From Nereida sp024640765 (GTDB lineage: Bacteria; Pseudomonadota; Alphaproteobacteria; Rhodobacterales; Rhodobacteraceae): DNA of 30,925 nucleotides. The stretch is from the NCBI GenBank assembly GCA_024640765.1, contig JAHEEK010000019.1, positions 1 to 30,925 of the forward strand, read 5' to 3'. Each line of letters begins with the position of its first letter. The first letter of the stretch is position 1. A program made the position numbers and the translations under genes. The notes beneath the pieces were generated by a model. It was not told where the DNA came from. It did not search any database and saw only the letters and a list, made by a program, of their open reading frames with translations. Positions 23,219-30,295 of this stretch are shown in pieces.

Positions 23219-23687
23219 TCATTCGCAAGAATTCGGTACGTTCGCACTCTCATCCAAACGTAAGAACACCAGTGTTTGGCTTAGGGTCGCTTTGTCTTTG
23301 AGCGAAAGACTGAGGTCATACTCAGGTGCACAGAATTGTTTTTGATCAAAACTGTCAGGGTGGTTCATGATATCGCCCGCATCGTTCATTTCGCGCGCTG
23401 GGAAACAGTTTGCAAGGGTGGCATCCAAACGCTTCAACGCCACTTGCGTCGGGTGAGCGGTATTCATATGTTGCGTAGCAGAATGAGCTGGTTTTGCCGT
23501 TCTACATCAACGCGACCGCGCATATCACTTCGCGCGAGGTGTCTTGTCTCAAATATGTACTGATGCCATCGCGCGTGTTTAGTTGTGCTTCTAACACATT
23601 GCACGTCTGCGAAATTGCAGGTGTCGCAATAGCGAGAAATGCGAAAGTGGCGCTACTCTTCAACAAGGTGTTCGCCTTGCTCCACAC
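23219..23687 (-). pseudogene. Secreted protein gene, broken by a stop codon and a frameshift
   Basis: The first frame starts near 23687 (GTG) or 23666 (TTG) with a signal peptide (LLKSSATFAFLAIATPAIS-Q), reads TCNVLEAQLNTRDGISTYL..., and meets TAG just after ICAVALM (23505-23503 region). The same frame goes on sensibly after the stop (NGKTSSFCYATYEYRSPDA), then the coding signal moves to another frame (RLDATLANCFPAREMNDAGD, NHPDSFDQKQF, SLKDKATLSQTLVFLRLDES) to a stop at 23219. This pattern suggests one gene of about 150 residues with a nonsense and a frameshift mutation. I do not recognise the family. Alternatively the two frames are separate small genes. Confidence 0.5.
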
Positions 23688-24030
23688 GAAAGGGCGTCGG
23701 TGGGGTGGCTTTGCTCACCCAAAAATAAACTCCGACATATTCCATGACATACCAGCCCTCCCAAGCATCATCCTTGGACCAAATACTTTGGTATTCGTCG
23801 CGGCTTGCGTCAACGCGCCATTCGCCGCGTGCATATTGCGCGCCATCTTGCACGTATATCGTGACACCATCGCCGCCAAAGTATTGGCGATAGCCTACGC
23901 CGTCCCATTTGCCGACGGCTGTGTTGCCGCTCAGCAAATTCGTGATTTGCTCTGCCGTCAGTTTTACTGATTGCGCGGTAGCTATGTTGGCAAGGAGGAG
24001 CAGCGCGCAAGCTGCGAGGACGCGGATCAT
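23653..24030 (-). CDS. Small secreted protein coupled to tdm (125 aa)
   Basis: The protein has a clear signal peptide (MIRVLAACALLLLANIATAQ) and a compact acidic/aromatic mature part of about 105 residues (LTAEQITNLLSGNTAVGKWDG, YRQYFGGDGVTIYV, YARGEWRVDASRDEYQSIW). It looks periplasmic, similar in style to small conserved proteobacterial exported proteins with a repeated G-W / Y-x-GG pattern. I cannot name the family. Its ATG overlaps the tdm stop by 4 nt (ATGA), so it is translated with tdm, and its 3' end overlaps the broken secreted gene. No catalytic motif is visible. Confidence 0.72.
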   Translation of the reverse strand: MIRVLAACALLLLANIATAQSVKLTAEQITNLLSGNTAVGKWDGVGYRQYFGGDGVTIYVQDGAQYARGEWRVDASRDEYQSIWSKDDAWEGWYVMEYVGVYFWVSKATPPTPFRVEQGEHLVEE

Positions 24031-26396
24031 GAGCGGGGGCGCTCCTTCTTTGGATCATAGGCAGCTGTCGCGCCTGTGATCACTGCGGGCAGGCGTTTTT
24101 GGTGGCCATCTAGTTTGCCAACTTCCAATGCAGTGCCCACTGCTGAATGCGCAACATCAACCCGTGCCATGGCGATATTCTTACCCAGCAAGGGCGAGCG
24201 CATGGAAGATGTGACTTCGCCAATCTGCGCGCGACCTACATGGATGCAATCACCGTGCTCTACGTCGACATTGCTGTCGATTTCAAGTCCCACCAACTTA
24301 CGCGCAGGGGTTTCCTTGCGTCGGATCAAGGCATCGCGGCCAATGAAGTCATCAGTCTTCGATTTCAGCGGCACGGTAAAGCCGATACCTGCTTCAAACG
24401 GATCGGTTTGATCGGAAAAGTCATAATCTGCGAAGATCAGGCCCGCTTCGATGCGCACCATATCAAGCGCTTCTAGGCCCATGGGTTTGATGCCGTGTTC
24501 TTGCCCCGCGTCCCAGATTGCTTGCCATATCTCGGCGCAATCTTTCGGGTGGCACATAACCTCATAACCAAGCTCACCTGTGTAGCCTGTTCGCGAAACA
24601 ACAAACGGTGTGCCGCTTTCATCGTTGAGGCGGGCAGGTGTATGGCGGAACCACTCCAACTGTTCGAACTCGGGGTTATGTGGCGCGGTCCAAACGATCT
24701 TTTTCAGCAAATCGCGGCTCTCAGGCCCTTGGACTGCAACATTGTGGAGTTGATCCGTAGATGAGCGCACCATGACTTTCAGACCAAGCTTATCCGCTTG
24801 CTCGCGTATCCATTCGCCGCCGTAATCATTGCCGCCAATCCAGCGGAAGTTATCTTTACCAAGGCGGAACACTGTGCCGTCGTCGATCATGCCGCCGTGA
24901 TCGTAACACATAGCCGTATAAACAACGCCACCAATCGCGAGTGTCTTCATGTTACGTGTGAAGACATATTGGCAAAGCGCTTCAGCGTCAGGGCCGGTGA
25001 TCTCGAACTTGCGCAAAGGCGAAAGATCCATGATCACGCATTTTTGACGGCAGGCGTAGTATTCTTCGATTGGGCCAGCGGCGGCGTAGCAATTGGCGAG
25101 CCAATAGCCGTTGTATTCGATGAAATTGCGCGTGTGCTGGGCGAATTTGTCGTGAAAGCCGGTCTGTTTGGTCATTTTATATTCCGCATCAGGTGTGGGG
25201 CGATAGGCGACAGAGCGTTGAAATCTCTCTACGCCCGAGTAAGTGCGCACGTGGATGTCGCTTGGGTTCCAGCCGTTCGCGGCTGTGGTGTCATCGGGAC
25301 AGGCAGAGCTGACGCAAACGATGTCCGTCAGCGCGCGTAGCAACACGTAGTCACCAGGGCGTGACCACGGTTCGTCGGCGTACATCACACCGTGCTTATC
25401 AAGCCCCGTATTGAAAAAGAAGTTGATCGCCATCCACCCTTTGCGCCCTGCAACGTTATATTTCGACAAAGCGTGATTGAAGTTGTCAGAGCAATTAATG
25501 TGACCGGGATAGCCAATGTCGTCATAGTATTTTGCAGAGCAGGCAAGGGCAAAGGCATCGTGACGTCCGCACGTGTCTTGCACAACTTCGACGAGCGGCA
25601 CCATTTCTTGATCATAATATTTCGCGTGTAAACCCGGCATAGGATAGGCTTGCCCCATCAGCGTGCGTGTGGTTGTGACGTCAAGAGCGTGTTCAATGCC
25701 TTTGTCAAGCTTGCGCGCAGAGAAGCATTCAAAGTCGGTGCATTGGCGACCATCAACATCAAGGATTTGGATGTAGTCACCAGCTTTAACAAAATAGGCC
25801 TCAGCAGTTTGGCTATGAACGCGAATGTCTGCGAGGGGATCCGCTAAAGGCGTAGGCAATTCATAACGCGTGTACGGCTGAAGCTTGGCGCGGGTAATCA
25901 TTAGAGTAAGAGGGGTTGAAGTATTTTGCGCCTCAAAATCCATAGGTCCGCCAGGGGCCGCGACGATCACCGTGCCTGTTGCGGAAACGGAAAAACTCTC
26001 AGATGTGCCAGCGGGCGTGCCCGCGTCAAAAAATGTGATCGCGCCTGTCTGAGCCAGATTAATTGAGCGGGCATCAAGCCCCATGCGCAAGCCGTGCAAG
26101 GACTGATCTGAAGTGGTAAGTAATGCTTTAAGTCCATCCGCAGATTTGCTGCTGGTGTGCCCTAGAATTTCTGGTGACAGCGTGCCGTATTCATCGGTTA
26201 TGACGATCTCGCACGGCTGACCGCCTTCATCGTTTGTTATCGTAAATTTATCGCCTGCATACACGGGTACAAGGATCGCACCTGCGCCTGGGATCACATA
26301 GCGTTCAGTTCCGGGTGGCAGTGAAAAAACCCTCGGCTCTAGTATTACGCTCGGTTTTGGTGGGCCGGGTCGAACTCGTGGATAGTCTTCAAGCAT
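24027..26396 (-). CDS. tdm: Trimethylamine N-oxide demethylase (Tdm)
   Basis: Splits TMAO into dimethylamine and formaldehyde, 789 residues. The N-terminal half contains a DUF1989 (urea-carboxylase-associated) domain at about 190-370, with conserved Cys residues likely for zinc (GRQCTDFECF, DTCGRHDAF, INCSDNFNH) and SACPDDTTAANGW. The C-terminal half (about 400-785) is a GcvT tetrahydrofolate-binding protein (IMDLSPLRKFEITGPDA, NVAVQGPESRDLL, VSRTGYTGELGYEVM), thought to take the formaldehyde onto tetrahydrofolate. Start at ATG 26396 with GGAG 8 nt upstream. This DUF1989-GcvT fusion is the hallmark of Tdm. A paralogous GcvT half is found in MgdC and DmmD in the same window. Confidence 0.9.
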   Translation of the reverse strand: MLEDYPRVRPGPPKPSVILEPRVFSLPPGTERYVIPGAGAILVPVYAGDKFTITNDEGGQPCEIVITDEYGTLSPEILGHTSSKSADGLKALLTTSDQSLHGLRMGLDARSINLAQTGAITFFDAGTPAGTSESFSVSATGTVIVAAPGGPMDFEAQNTSTPLTLMITRAKLQPYTRYELPTPLADPLADIRVHSQTAEAYFVKAGDYIQILDVDGRQCTDFECFSARKLDKGIEHALDVTTTRTLMGQAYPMPGLHAKYYDQEMVPLVEVVQDTCGRHDAFALACSAKYYDDIGYPGHINCSDNFNHALSKYNVAGRKGWMAINFFFNTGLDKHGVMYADEPWSRPGDYVLLRALTDIVCVSSACPDDTTAANGWNPSDIHVRTYSGVERFQRSVAYRPTPDAEYKMTKQTGFHDKFAQHTRNFIEYNGYWLANCYAAAGPIEEYYACRQKCVIMDLSPLRKFEITGPDAEALCQYVFTRNMKTLAIGGVVYTAMCYDHGGMIDDGTVFRLGKDNFRWIGGNDYGGEWIREQADKLGLKVMVRSSTDQLHNVAVQGPESRDLLKKIVWTAPHNPEFEQLEWFRHTPARLNDESGTPFVVSRTGYTGELGYEVMCHPKDCAEIWQAIWDAGQEHGIKPMGLEALDMVRIEAGLIFADYDFSDQTDPFEAGIGFTVPLKSKTDDFIGRDALIRRKETPARKLVGLEIDSNVDVEHGDCIHVGRAQIGEVTSSMRSPLLGKNIAMARVDVAHSAVGTALEVGKLDGHQKRLPAVITGATAAYDPKKERPRS

Positions 26397-26498
26397 TGCA
26401 TCTCCAAACCAACAGATATTTGCATACAGGGAAAAAATGTTTCATTGATAGAATAATATAAATAATAAAGAGACGGCAAATAAAATCGGAGTAAACCT
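26397..26498. promoter_or_regulatory. Divergent promoter region tdm / small membrane gene
   Basis: A 102-bp AT-rich gap that must serve tdm to the left and the small membrane gene plus DMT transporter to the right. It holds the fourth A-tract motif copy (26431-26448) and a very AT-rich stretch (26449-26475) likely to melt easily. No firm promoter boxes are assigned. Confidence 0.45.
26431..26448 (+). promoter_or_regulatory. A-tract motif copy 4 (tdm promoter)
   Basis: Reads GAAAAAATGTTTCATTGA, 35 nt before the tdm start on the opposite strand and 50 nt before the small membrane gene. It differs from the dmm and mgs copies at the seventh A of the tract but keeps GTTT. See the A-tract finding. 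Confidence 0.35.
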
Positions 26499-26663
26499 TT
26501 GAGTAACAATCAGATTAACTTTATCGGCTGGATATTGTTCGTAATTTCGGCGGTAGGCTTTTGCATCGCGAGCATCGGCAGCTTTTGGGCGATGTTCGGC
26601 AGTGTCTTCTTTTTGGTTGCTTGCTTGGTATTCATGATCCCGTTTTTCCGTTCGGACAAATGA
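26499..26663 (+). CDS. Two-helix small membrane protein (54 aa)
   Basis: The frame starts with TTG at 26499, preceded by GGAG at 26488-26491 with 7 nt spacing. It codes two hydrophobic segments, about residues 8-27 (FIGWILFVISAVGFCIAS) and 32-50 (MFGSVFFLVACLVFMIPFF), ending RSDK inside the cell. Its stop overlaps the ATG of the DMT transporter gene (ATGA), so the two are coupled. I do not recognise the family. The TTG start keeps confidence moderate, but ribosome binding site, overlap and hydrophobic pattern together support it. Confidence 0.65.
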   Translation: MSNNQINFIGWILFVISAVGFCIASIGSFWAMFGSVFFLVACLVFMIPFFRSDK

Positions 26664-27505
26664 GCGCACTTGCATTAGGATTGGTCGCGGCAGTCATGTG
26701 GGGAGTGCACGATGTATGTGTGCGCTTTATCAGCCAGAAAGCCCCGCTCATGGCATCGCTGCTCACGGTGTTGCTTGTGGGCACTTTGTTTCATTTGGTC
26801 GTTATGAGTGTGCAGCAAAGCGCAGTTTTCCCTGACCGTTCCGTGATAGGAGTTTCGGTGCTGTCAGGCGTTTTATTTTTGATGGCCAGCCTTGGTCTTT
26901 ATGGCGCTTTCCAACGTGGTCCGGTCAAACTTGTCTCACCAATCATTGCAAGTTTTCCAATCTTATCACTGGCATGGGCTGCGTGGTTCGGTGCGAATAT
27001 ATCAGCCCTGCAGTGGGGTGCTGTGCTGTTGATCATACTTGGTGTCTCTCTGGTTGCAGCCCTTTCGGATCATAATTACGAGCAAGTACCGCCAGCCGGC
27101 AAAACAATAGCATATTCAGTTATGGCTGCTTGCGGCTTTGCTGGAACGTTCGCTTTTGGTCAGATGGCGAGCGTGCAATCAGGTGAATTGCCTGTGACTT
27201 TAGTAACGCGATGCGTTGCTATTGCATTATTAGTAACTGGCATGATCACTGTGAAACAAACACTTTGGCCCGGTGTTGCAGCATTACCGTTGTTGATGGT
27301 GATGGGCGTCGCTGATGGCATTGCGCTTCTGATGATCAATTCGGCGGCGCACCAGCCAGATGCGCAATATGCGTCTGTTGCAAGTTCAATGTTTGGATTA
27401 CTTACAATTGTTTTTGCTTGGATCTTTTTGAAAGAACGGCTGACTATTCTGCAATGGATTGGATGCCTAATTGCTTTTTCCGGGGTTGGCTATTTGGCAC
27501 TCTAA
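26660..27505 (+). CDS. DMT (EamA) superfamily transporter
   Basis: Inner-membrane transporter of 281 residues with about ten hydrophobic helices arranged as two EamA halves; the end of the second half reads FGLLTIVFAWIFLKERLTILQWIGCLIAFSG, the classic EamA C-terminal signature. The start is ATG 26660, which overlaps the TGA of the small membrane gene; a longer in-frame extension to 26561 lies within that gene and is unlikely. The substrate is unknown. Its place beside tdm suggests export or import of an amine or a one-carbon by-product, but DMT proteins are diverse. Confidence 0.82.
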   Translation: MSALALGLVAAVMWGVHDVCVRFISQKAPLMASLLTVLLVGTLFHLVVMSVQQSAVFPDRSVIGVSVLSGVLFLMASLGLYGAFQRGPVKLVSPIIASFPILSLAWAAWFGANISALQWGAVLLIILGVSLVAALSDHNYEQVPPAGKTIAYSVMAACGFAGTFAFGQMASVQSGELPVTLVTRCVAIALLVTGMITVKQTLWPGVAALPLLMVMGVADGIALLMINSAAHQPDAQYASVASSMFGLLTIVFAWIFLKERLTILQWIGCLIAFSGVGYLAL

Positions 27506-27543
27506 GCGCACTATATTTTGGACGTGGTCTTACGTAATTGAGC

Positions 27544-27594
27544 GGTTTCCGAAACCTTTTCTGCGATCTAGCAGATGCGCTAGGCTAATTTTTT
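27544..27594 (+). terminator. Possible tandem terminators after the DMT gene
   Basis: Two small hairpins follow the DMT stop. GGTTT-CCG-AAACC with its loop closes at 27544-27556 (plus an outer C/G at the loop), followed by TTTT. Then CTAGC-AGATGC-GCTAG lies at 27568-27583, followed shortly by a T-run (27589-27594). Both stems are short (5 bp), so efficiency is doubtful. Confidence 0.4.
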
Positions 27595-28259
27595 AAGCTT
27601 TTCTATGATCTTAATTACACCTAGTGTTTGCTCATCGGGAAGCACTGGCTGATGCGCAATGTTATAAGGTAGATTGGGTTTATGATAACGCAGATTGTAA
27701 ACTATCTAAAAAGTGCCTAATTTATTAATGTTGCTCGCTCGCAGCTATGAGGTGATTTGACCTTTTGGTAGCTCCTTCGCGAAGCTACTCTTGAGGGTTA
27801 TCTTTGCATCTGACCGGACATAATCCCAGTTTGGGATGATGTCCGGCCTTATCCAAGGTAGTGCATTTTCGTAATTTTATGCGTTACTTGGTAAGGATTT
27901 GGGCTATCGATTTGGGGTCATGGGGGAGCCAATAGGACGCCCAGGTGCTGCATTTTTATAAGTGCATTAAAAACTTTCTTTATGCACCGCTATCTAAAAA
28001 AGAGATATACTATGGGCAGTTCGTGTTGTCCCACAATTGGTTAGGTTGGTACTGTTGTGTCAGATTTGGCTGAAAGCATGTTAAGCACTTTGAAACTATC
28101 CAATGCTGGCTAAACTTACACTTGCTAGGGATATCATTCGTCTTGTTGACTGACTTGCCTGCTTTAGGTTTGTCGTATTTACAAAAACTACGCTCGTACA
28201 TAAACTTAGTCATGACAGCGAAATCTGCCTGGGTTTCCTCGTGTGCAATGTTGTCCGCT
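27595..28259. other. Non-coding, AT-rich stretch with hairpins
   Basis: No convincing gene between the DMT terminators and the folD end. It contains hairpin GTAGCT...AGCTAC (27768-27788) and a larger interrupted palindrome (27814-27846), described separately. A minus-strand frame at 28010-28213 encodes a 67-residue polar peptide with no recognisable domain or good ribosome binding site; I leave it uncalled. The stretch may be a decayed region. Confidence 0.5.
27814..27846. repeat. Long interrupted palindrome
   Basis: CCGGACAT-A-ATCCCA-GTT-TGGGAT-G-ATGTCCGG: two arms of 14 paired bases with one opposed mismatch (A/G) and a 3-nt loop. It could be a transcriptional terminator-like structure, a regulator site, or the joined ends of a lost mobile element; the absence of a T-run argues against a plain terminator. 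Confidence 0.6.
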
Positions 28260-29144
28260 TTAGTTGATCCAACCCGCTGCTAACTGGCGCCTGTGTGCAA
28301 CAATAGCGTTTCGGATCAGAATAGCGACAGTTACAGGACCAACTCCACCAGGGACAGGAGTAACGCAGCCTGCGACTTAAGTCACAGCTTCAGTCTGTAC
28401 GTCGCCAACAATCTCATAAGAGCCATCTTCACCCGTGATCTGGTTTATTCCAACGTCAATAACCACCGCACCGGGTTTAACCATATCAGAGTTTAGAAAA
28501 CCTGCTATGCCAACTGCCACAACAATTACGTCGGCGCGCCGCGAGTACATGGCAACCGATCGGGTGAGATGGTGACACACTGTGACAGTAGCGCCTTCAG
28601 CCATAAGCATAACTGCGGTGGGCTTGCCAACTATCTCTGAATGGCCGACCATGACTACTTCAAGGCCCTCGAGCTGAAGGCCAGTTTCCTTGATCAATTC
28701 AATGGTCGCGGCTGCGGTGCATGGCGCGAGTGCGACGTCGGAGTAAACTATATTACCGATCGAGGCTGGGTTCATTCCTTTAACGTCTTTTAGCGGATGC
28801 ACGGCGGATTGGAGTGAACGAATGTTGATATGCTGAGGGGCCGGACGTTTGATGATGATCCCAAGAATTGACGCATCATCGTTCATTTTTTGAATGACGC
28901 GCTTCGCTTCATTATGTTTGATATTAGCATTCCATTCTATTTGTTCAAAAGGCAGAGCCGCACTTTTCGCCCCGCGTGCTTGGTTGCGAATATAGAGTTC
29001 GGTTTCGGGTGCATCGCCGATACAAATTGATACCAAGCGGCCAAGTGTGTTTTGTTCGTTGGTATATTTTTTACACTCTTTAATAATTTTGATTGCGACT
29101 TTACGTCCATCTATGAGGCGGTGATTATGGCTGCAAGTAGTCAT
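28260..29144 (-). pseudogene. folD: FolD paralogue interrupted by an in-frame stop
   Basis: Methylenetetrahydrofolate dehydrogenase/cyclohydrolase family. The frame from 29144 reads 255 residues to a TAA at 28377-28379 and then continues in the same frame with the FolD signature VAGCVTPVPGGVGPVTVAILIRN to a second stop at 28260, giving 294 codons, the usual FolD size. The N-terminal and NADP-binding parts are good (VMVGHSEIVGKPTAVMLM, GAVVIDVGINQI). The catalytic Lys of YxxxK is Gln55, the Gln of QLPLP is Lys99, and the second Asp of KDVDG is Lys122. So it is both diverged at the active site and truncated. As a folate enzyme it would fit next to methyl-group oxidation. Readthrough or a sequence error are alternatives to true loss. 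Confidence 0.75.
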
Positions 29145-29317
29145 TTTTGTATTTCTTTAAACATAAATTCTTATGTTACCATTTTGAATTTAATGCAATA
29201 AATATTCTTTTAGGGAATATTTTATTATTTACGCCTCTTAGATCTATGTGTTTAAATAGACCCGGGAGCTTAAGCGTTAGCGCTTTTGCGCTGTCCCTAG
29301 GTAGGAACTGCTCTGCG
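29145..29317. promoter_or_regulatory. Divergent promoter region folD / glxA-type regulator
   Basis: A very AT-rich 173-bp gap between the divergent folD paralogue and the AraC-type regulator. It likely contains promoters in both directions. I see GCTTAAGCGTTAGCGCT (29268-29284) with the short palindrome AGCGTTAGCGCT-like elements just before the regulator; no firm boxes called. The A-tract motif of the methylamine promoters is not present. Confidence 0.35.
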
Positions 29318-30295
29318 ATGCCTCATGATACCACCACGACGCCACAGTTGTTTGAGCTTTATGTCGGTCATGGCTTTTGTGACTACGAAGCGTCCGCCGT
29401 GACGCACACGCTGAATATTGCCAATGAAGTTCTTGCACGCCCCGCCTTTGCATGGCGGTTTGTGGCGGAAACACCAGGCGTGGTACAGGGCCTGACAAGC
29501 GGGCTGTTGCGGGCCGAGCCTTTGATCGATGATCACAACGTAGCAGATGTTCTGATCGTGGTTGGTGGTAAATCAGGGGCTGCCGCGGGCTGGCAGCGCC
29601 GAGCGCGTCAAATGCAGCGTTTGGGGCGGCCGGCAGTTTTGCTGTCTGATGCTGCAACTGCCTATATTGAGCTTACGAAAAATCCTCCCGGTCATGTGAC
29701 GACCCATTGGCGCGACGCGGTCGCCCTTAATGAAACTGGGTATTACCCCAACCTTACTGCACGTTTTTCTGAAAACAGCGGCGGTATCATTACTGCGGCT
29801 GGTATGGGGGCGACGGCCGAGTTGATCATAGGTTTGATCTCGAACAGCCTTGAAGCCGCGCAAGTTGCCGAGCTGGGTAATCGCCTTTTGCTGCATACCC
29901 TGCGCAAAAGCGATGCAGAGCAACCAAAGGACATTGCCGACAATCAGGGTCTTTTTGACGCGCAGGTCACTGAAGCGATCCGCTTGATGGAAGAAACCAT
30001 TGCGGATCCAATTTCCATGGCGGATCTGACCGACCAGCTAGGCCTATCGACACGAAGCCTTGAGCGGACCTTTCGCAAAGTATTCGATGATACGCCGGCG
30101 CGCTTTTACAAGCGCCTTCGGACCAAACGCGCCCGCAACATGATCGAAGAGACCCTACTGCCAATTTTTGATGTTGCCGTTGCCACAGGATTTGGTTCGG
30201 TCGATACAATGTCAAAAGCAGTACGCGAGGAGTACGGGCTAAGTCCCGCGAAACTACGCGCACGTAAAAAGATAGAACTACTCAAATATTACTAG
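29318..30295 (+). CDS. GlxA-family transcriptional regulator (DJ-1/PfpI plus AraC HTH)
   Basis: DNA-binding regulator of 325 residues from ATG 29318. Residues ~10-190 are a class I glutamine amidotransferase-like ligand domain (VADVLIVVGGKSGAAAG, GHVTTHWRDAVAL), lacking a visible catalytic Cys nucleophile in the elbow; residues ~220-320 are an AraC HTH (ADLTDQLGLSTRSLERTFRKVF, PARFYKRLRTKRARNM, GFGSVDTMSKAVREEYGLSPA). Relatives such as GbdR sense glycine betaine, and others control amine catabolism. The in-frame extension to 29147 is AT-rich and unlike the family, so the later start is preferred. Divergent from folD, which it may control; ligand unknown. Confidence 0.8.
   Translation: MPHDTTTTPQLFELYVGHGFCDYEASAVTHTLNIANEVLARPAFAWRFVAETPGVVQGLTSGLLRAEPLIDDHNVADVLIVVGGKSGAAAGWQRRARQMQRLGRPAVLLSDAATAYIELTKNPPGHVTTHWRDAVALNETGYYPNLTARFSENSGGIITAAGMGATAELIIGLISNSLEAAQVAELGNRLLLHTLRKSDAEQPKDIADNQGLFDAQVTEAIRLMEETIADPISMADLTDQLGLSTRSLERTFRKVFDDTPARFYKRLRTKRARNMIEETLLPIFDVAVATGFGSVDTMSKAVREEYGLSPAKLRARKKIELLKYY

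Noticed and set aside
28010..28213. 67-residue minus-strand frame
   Set aside because: Cys/Lys/Asn-rich without recognised domain or clear ribosome binding site; could be a fragment of a decayed gene but cannot be supported.
29147..29317. N-terminal extension of the GlxA-type regulator
   Set aside because: The extension is AT-rich, encodes Phe/Leu/Asn-rich sequence unlike the family, and overlaps the promoter gap with folD.
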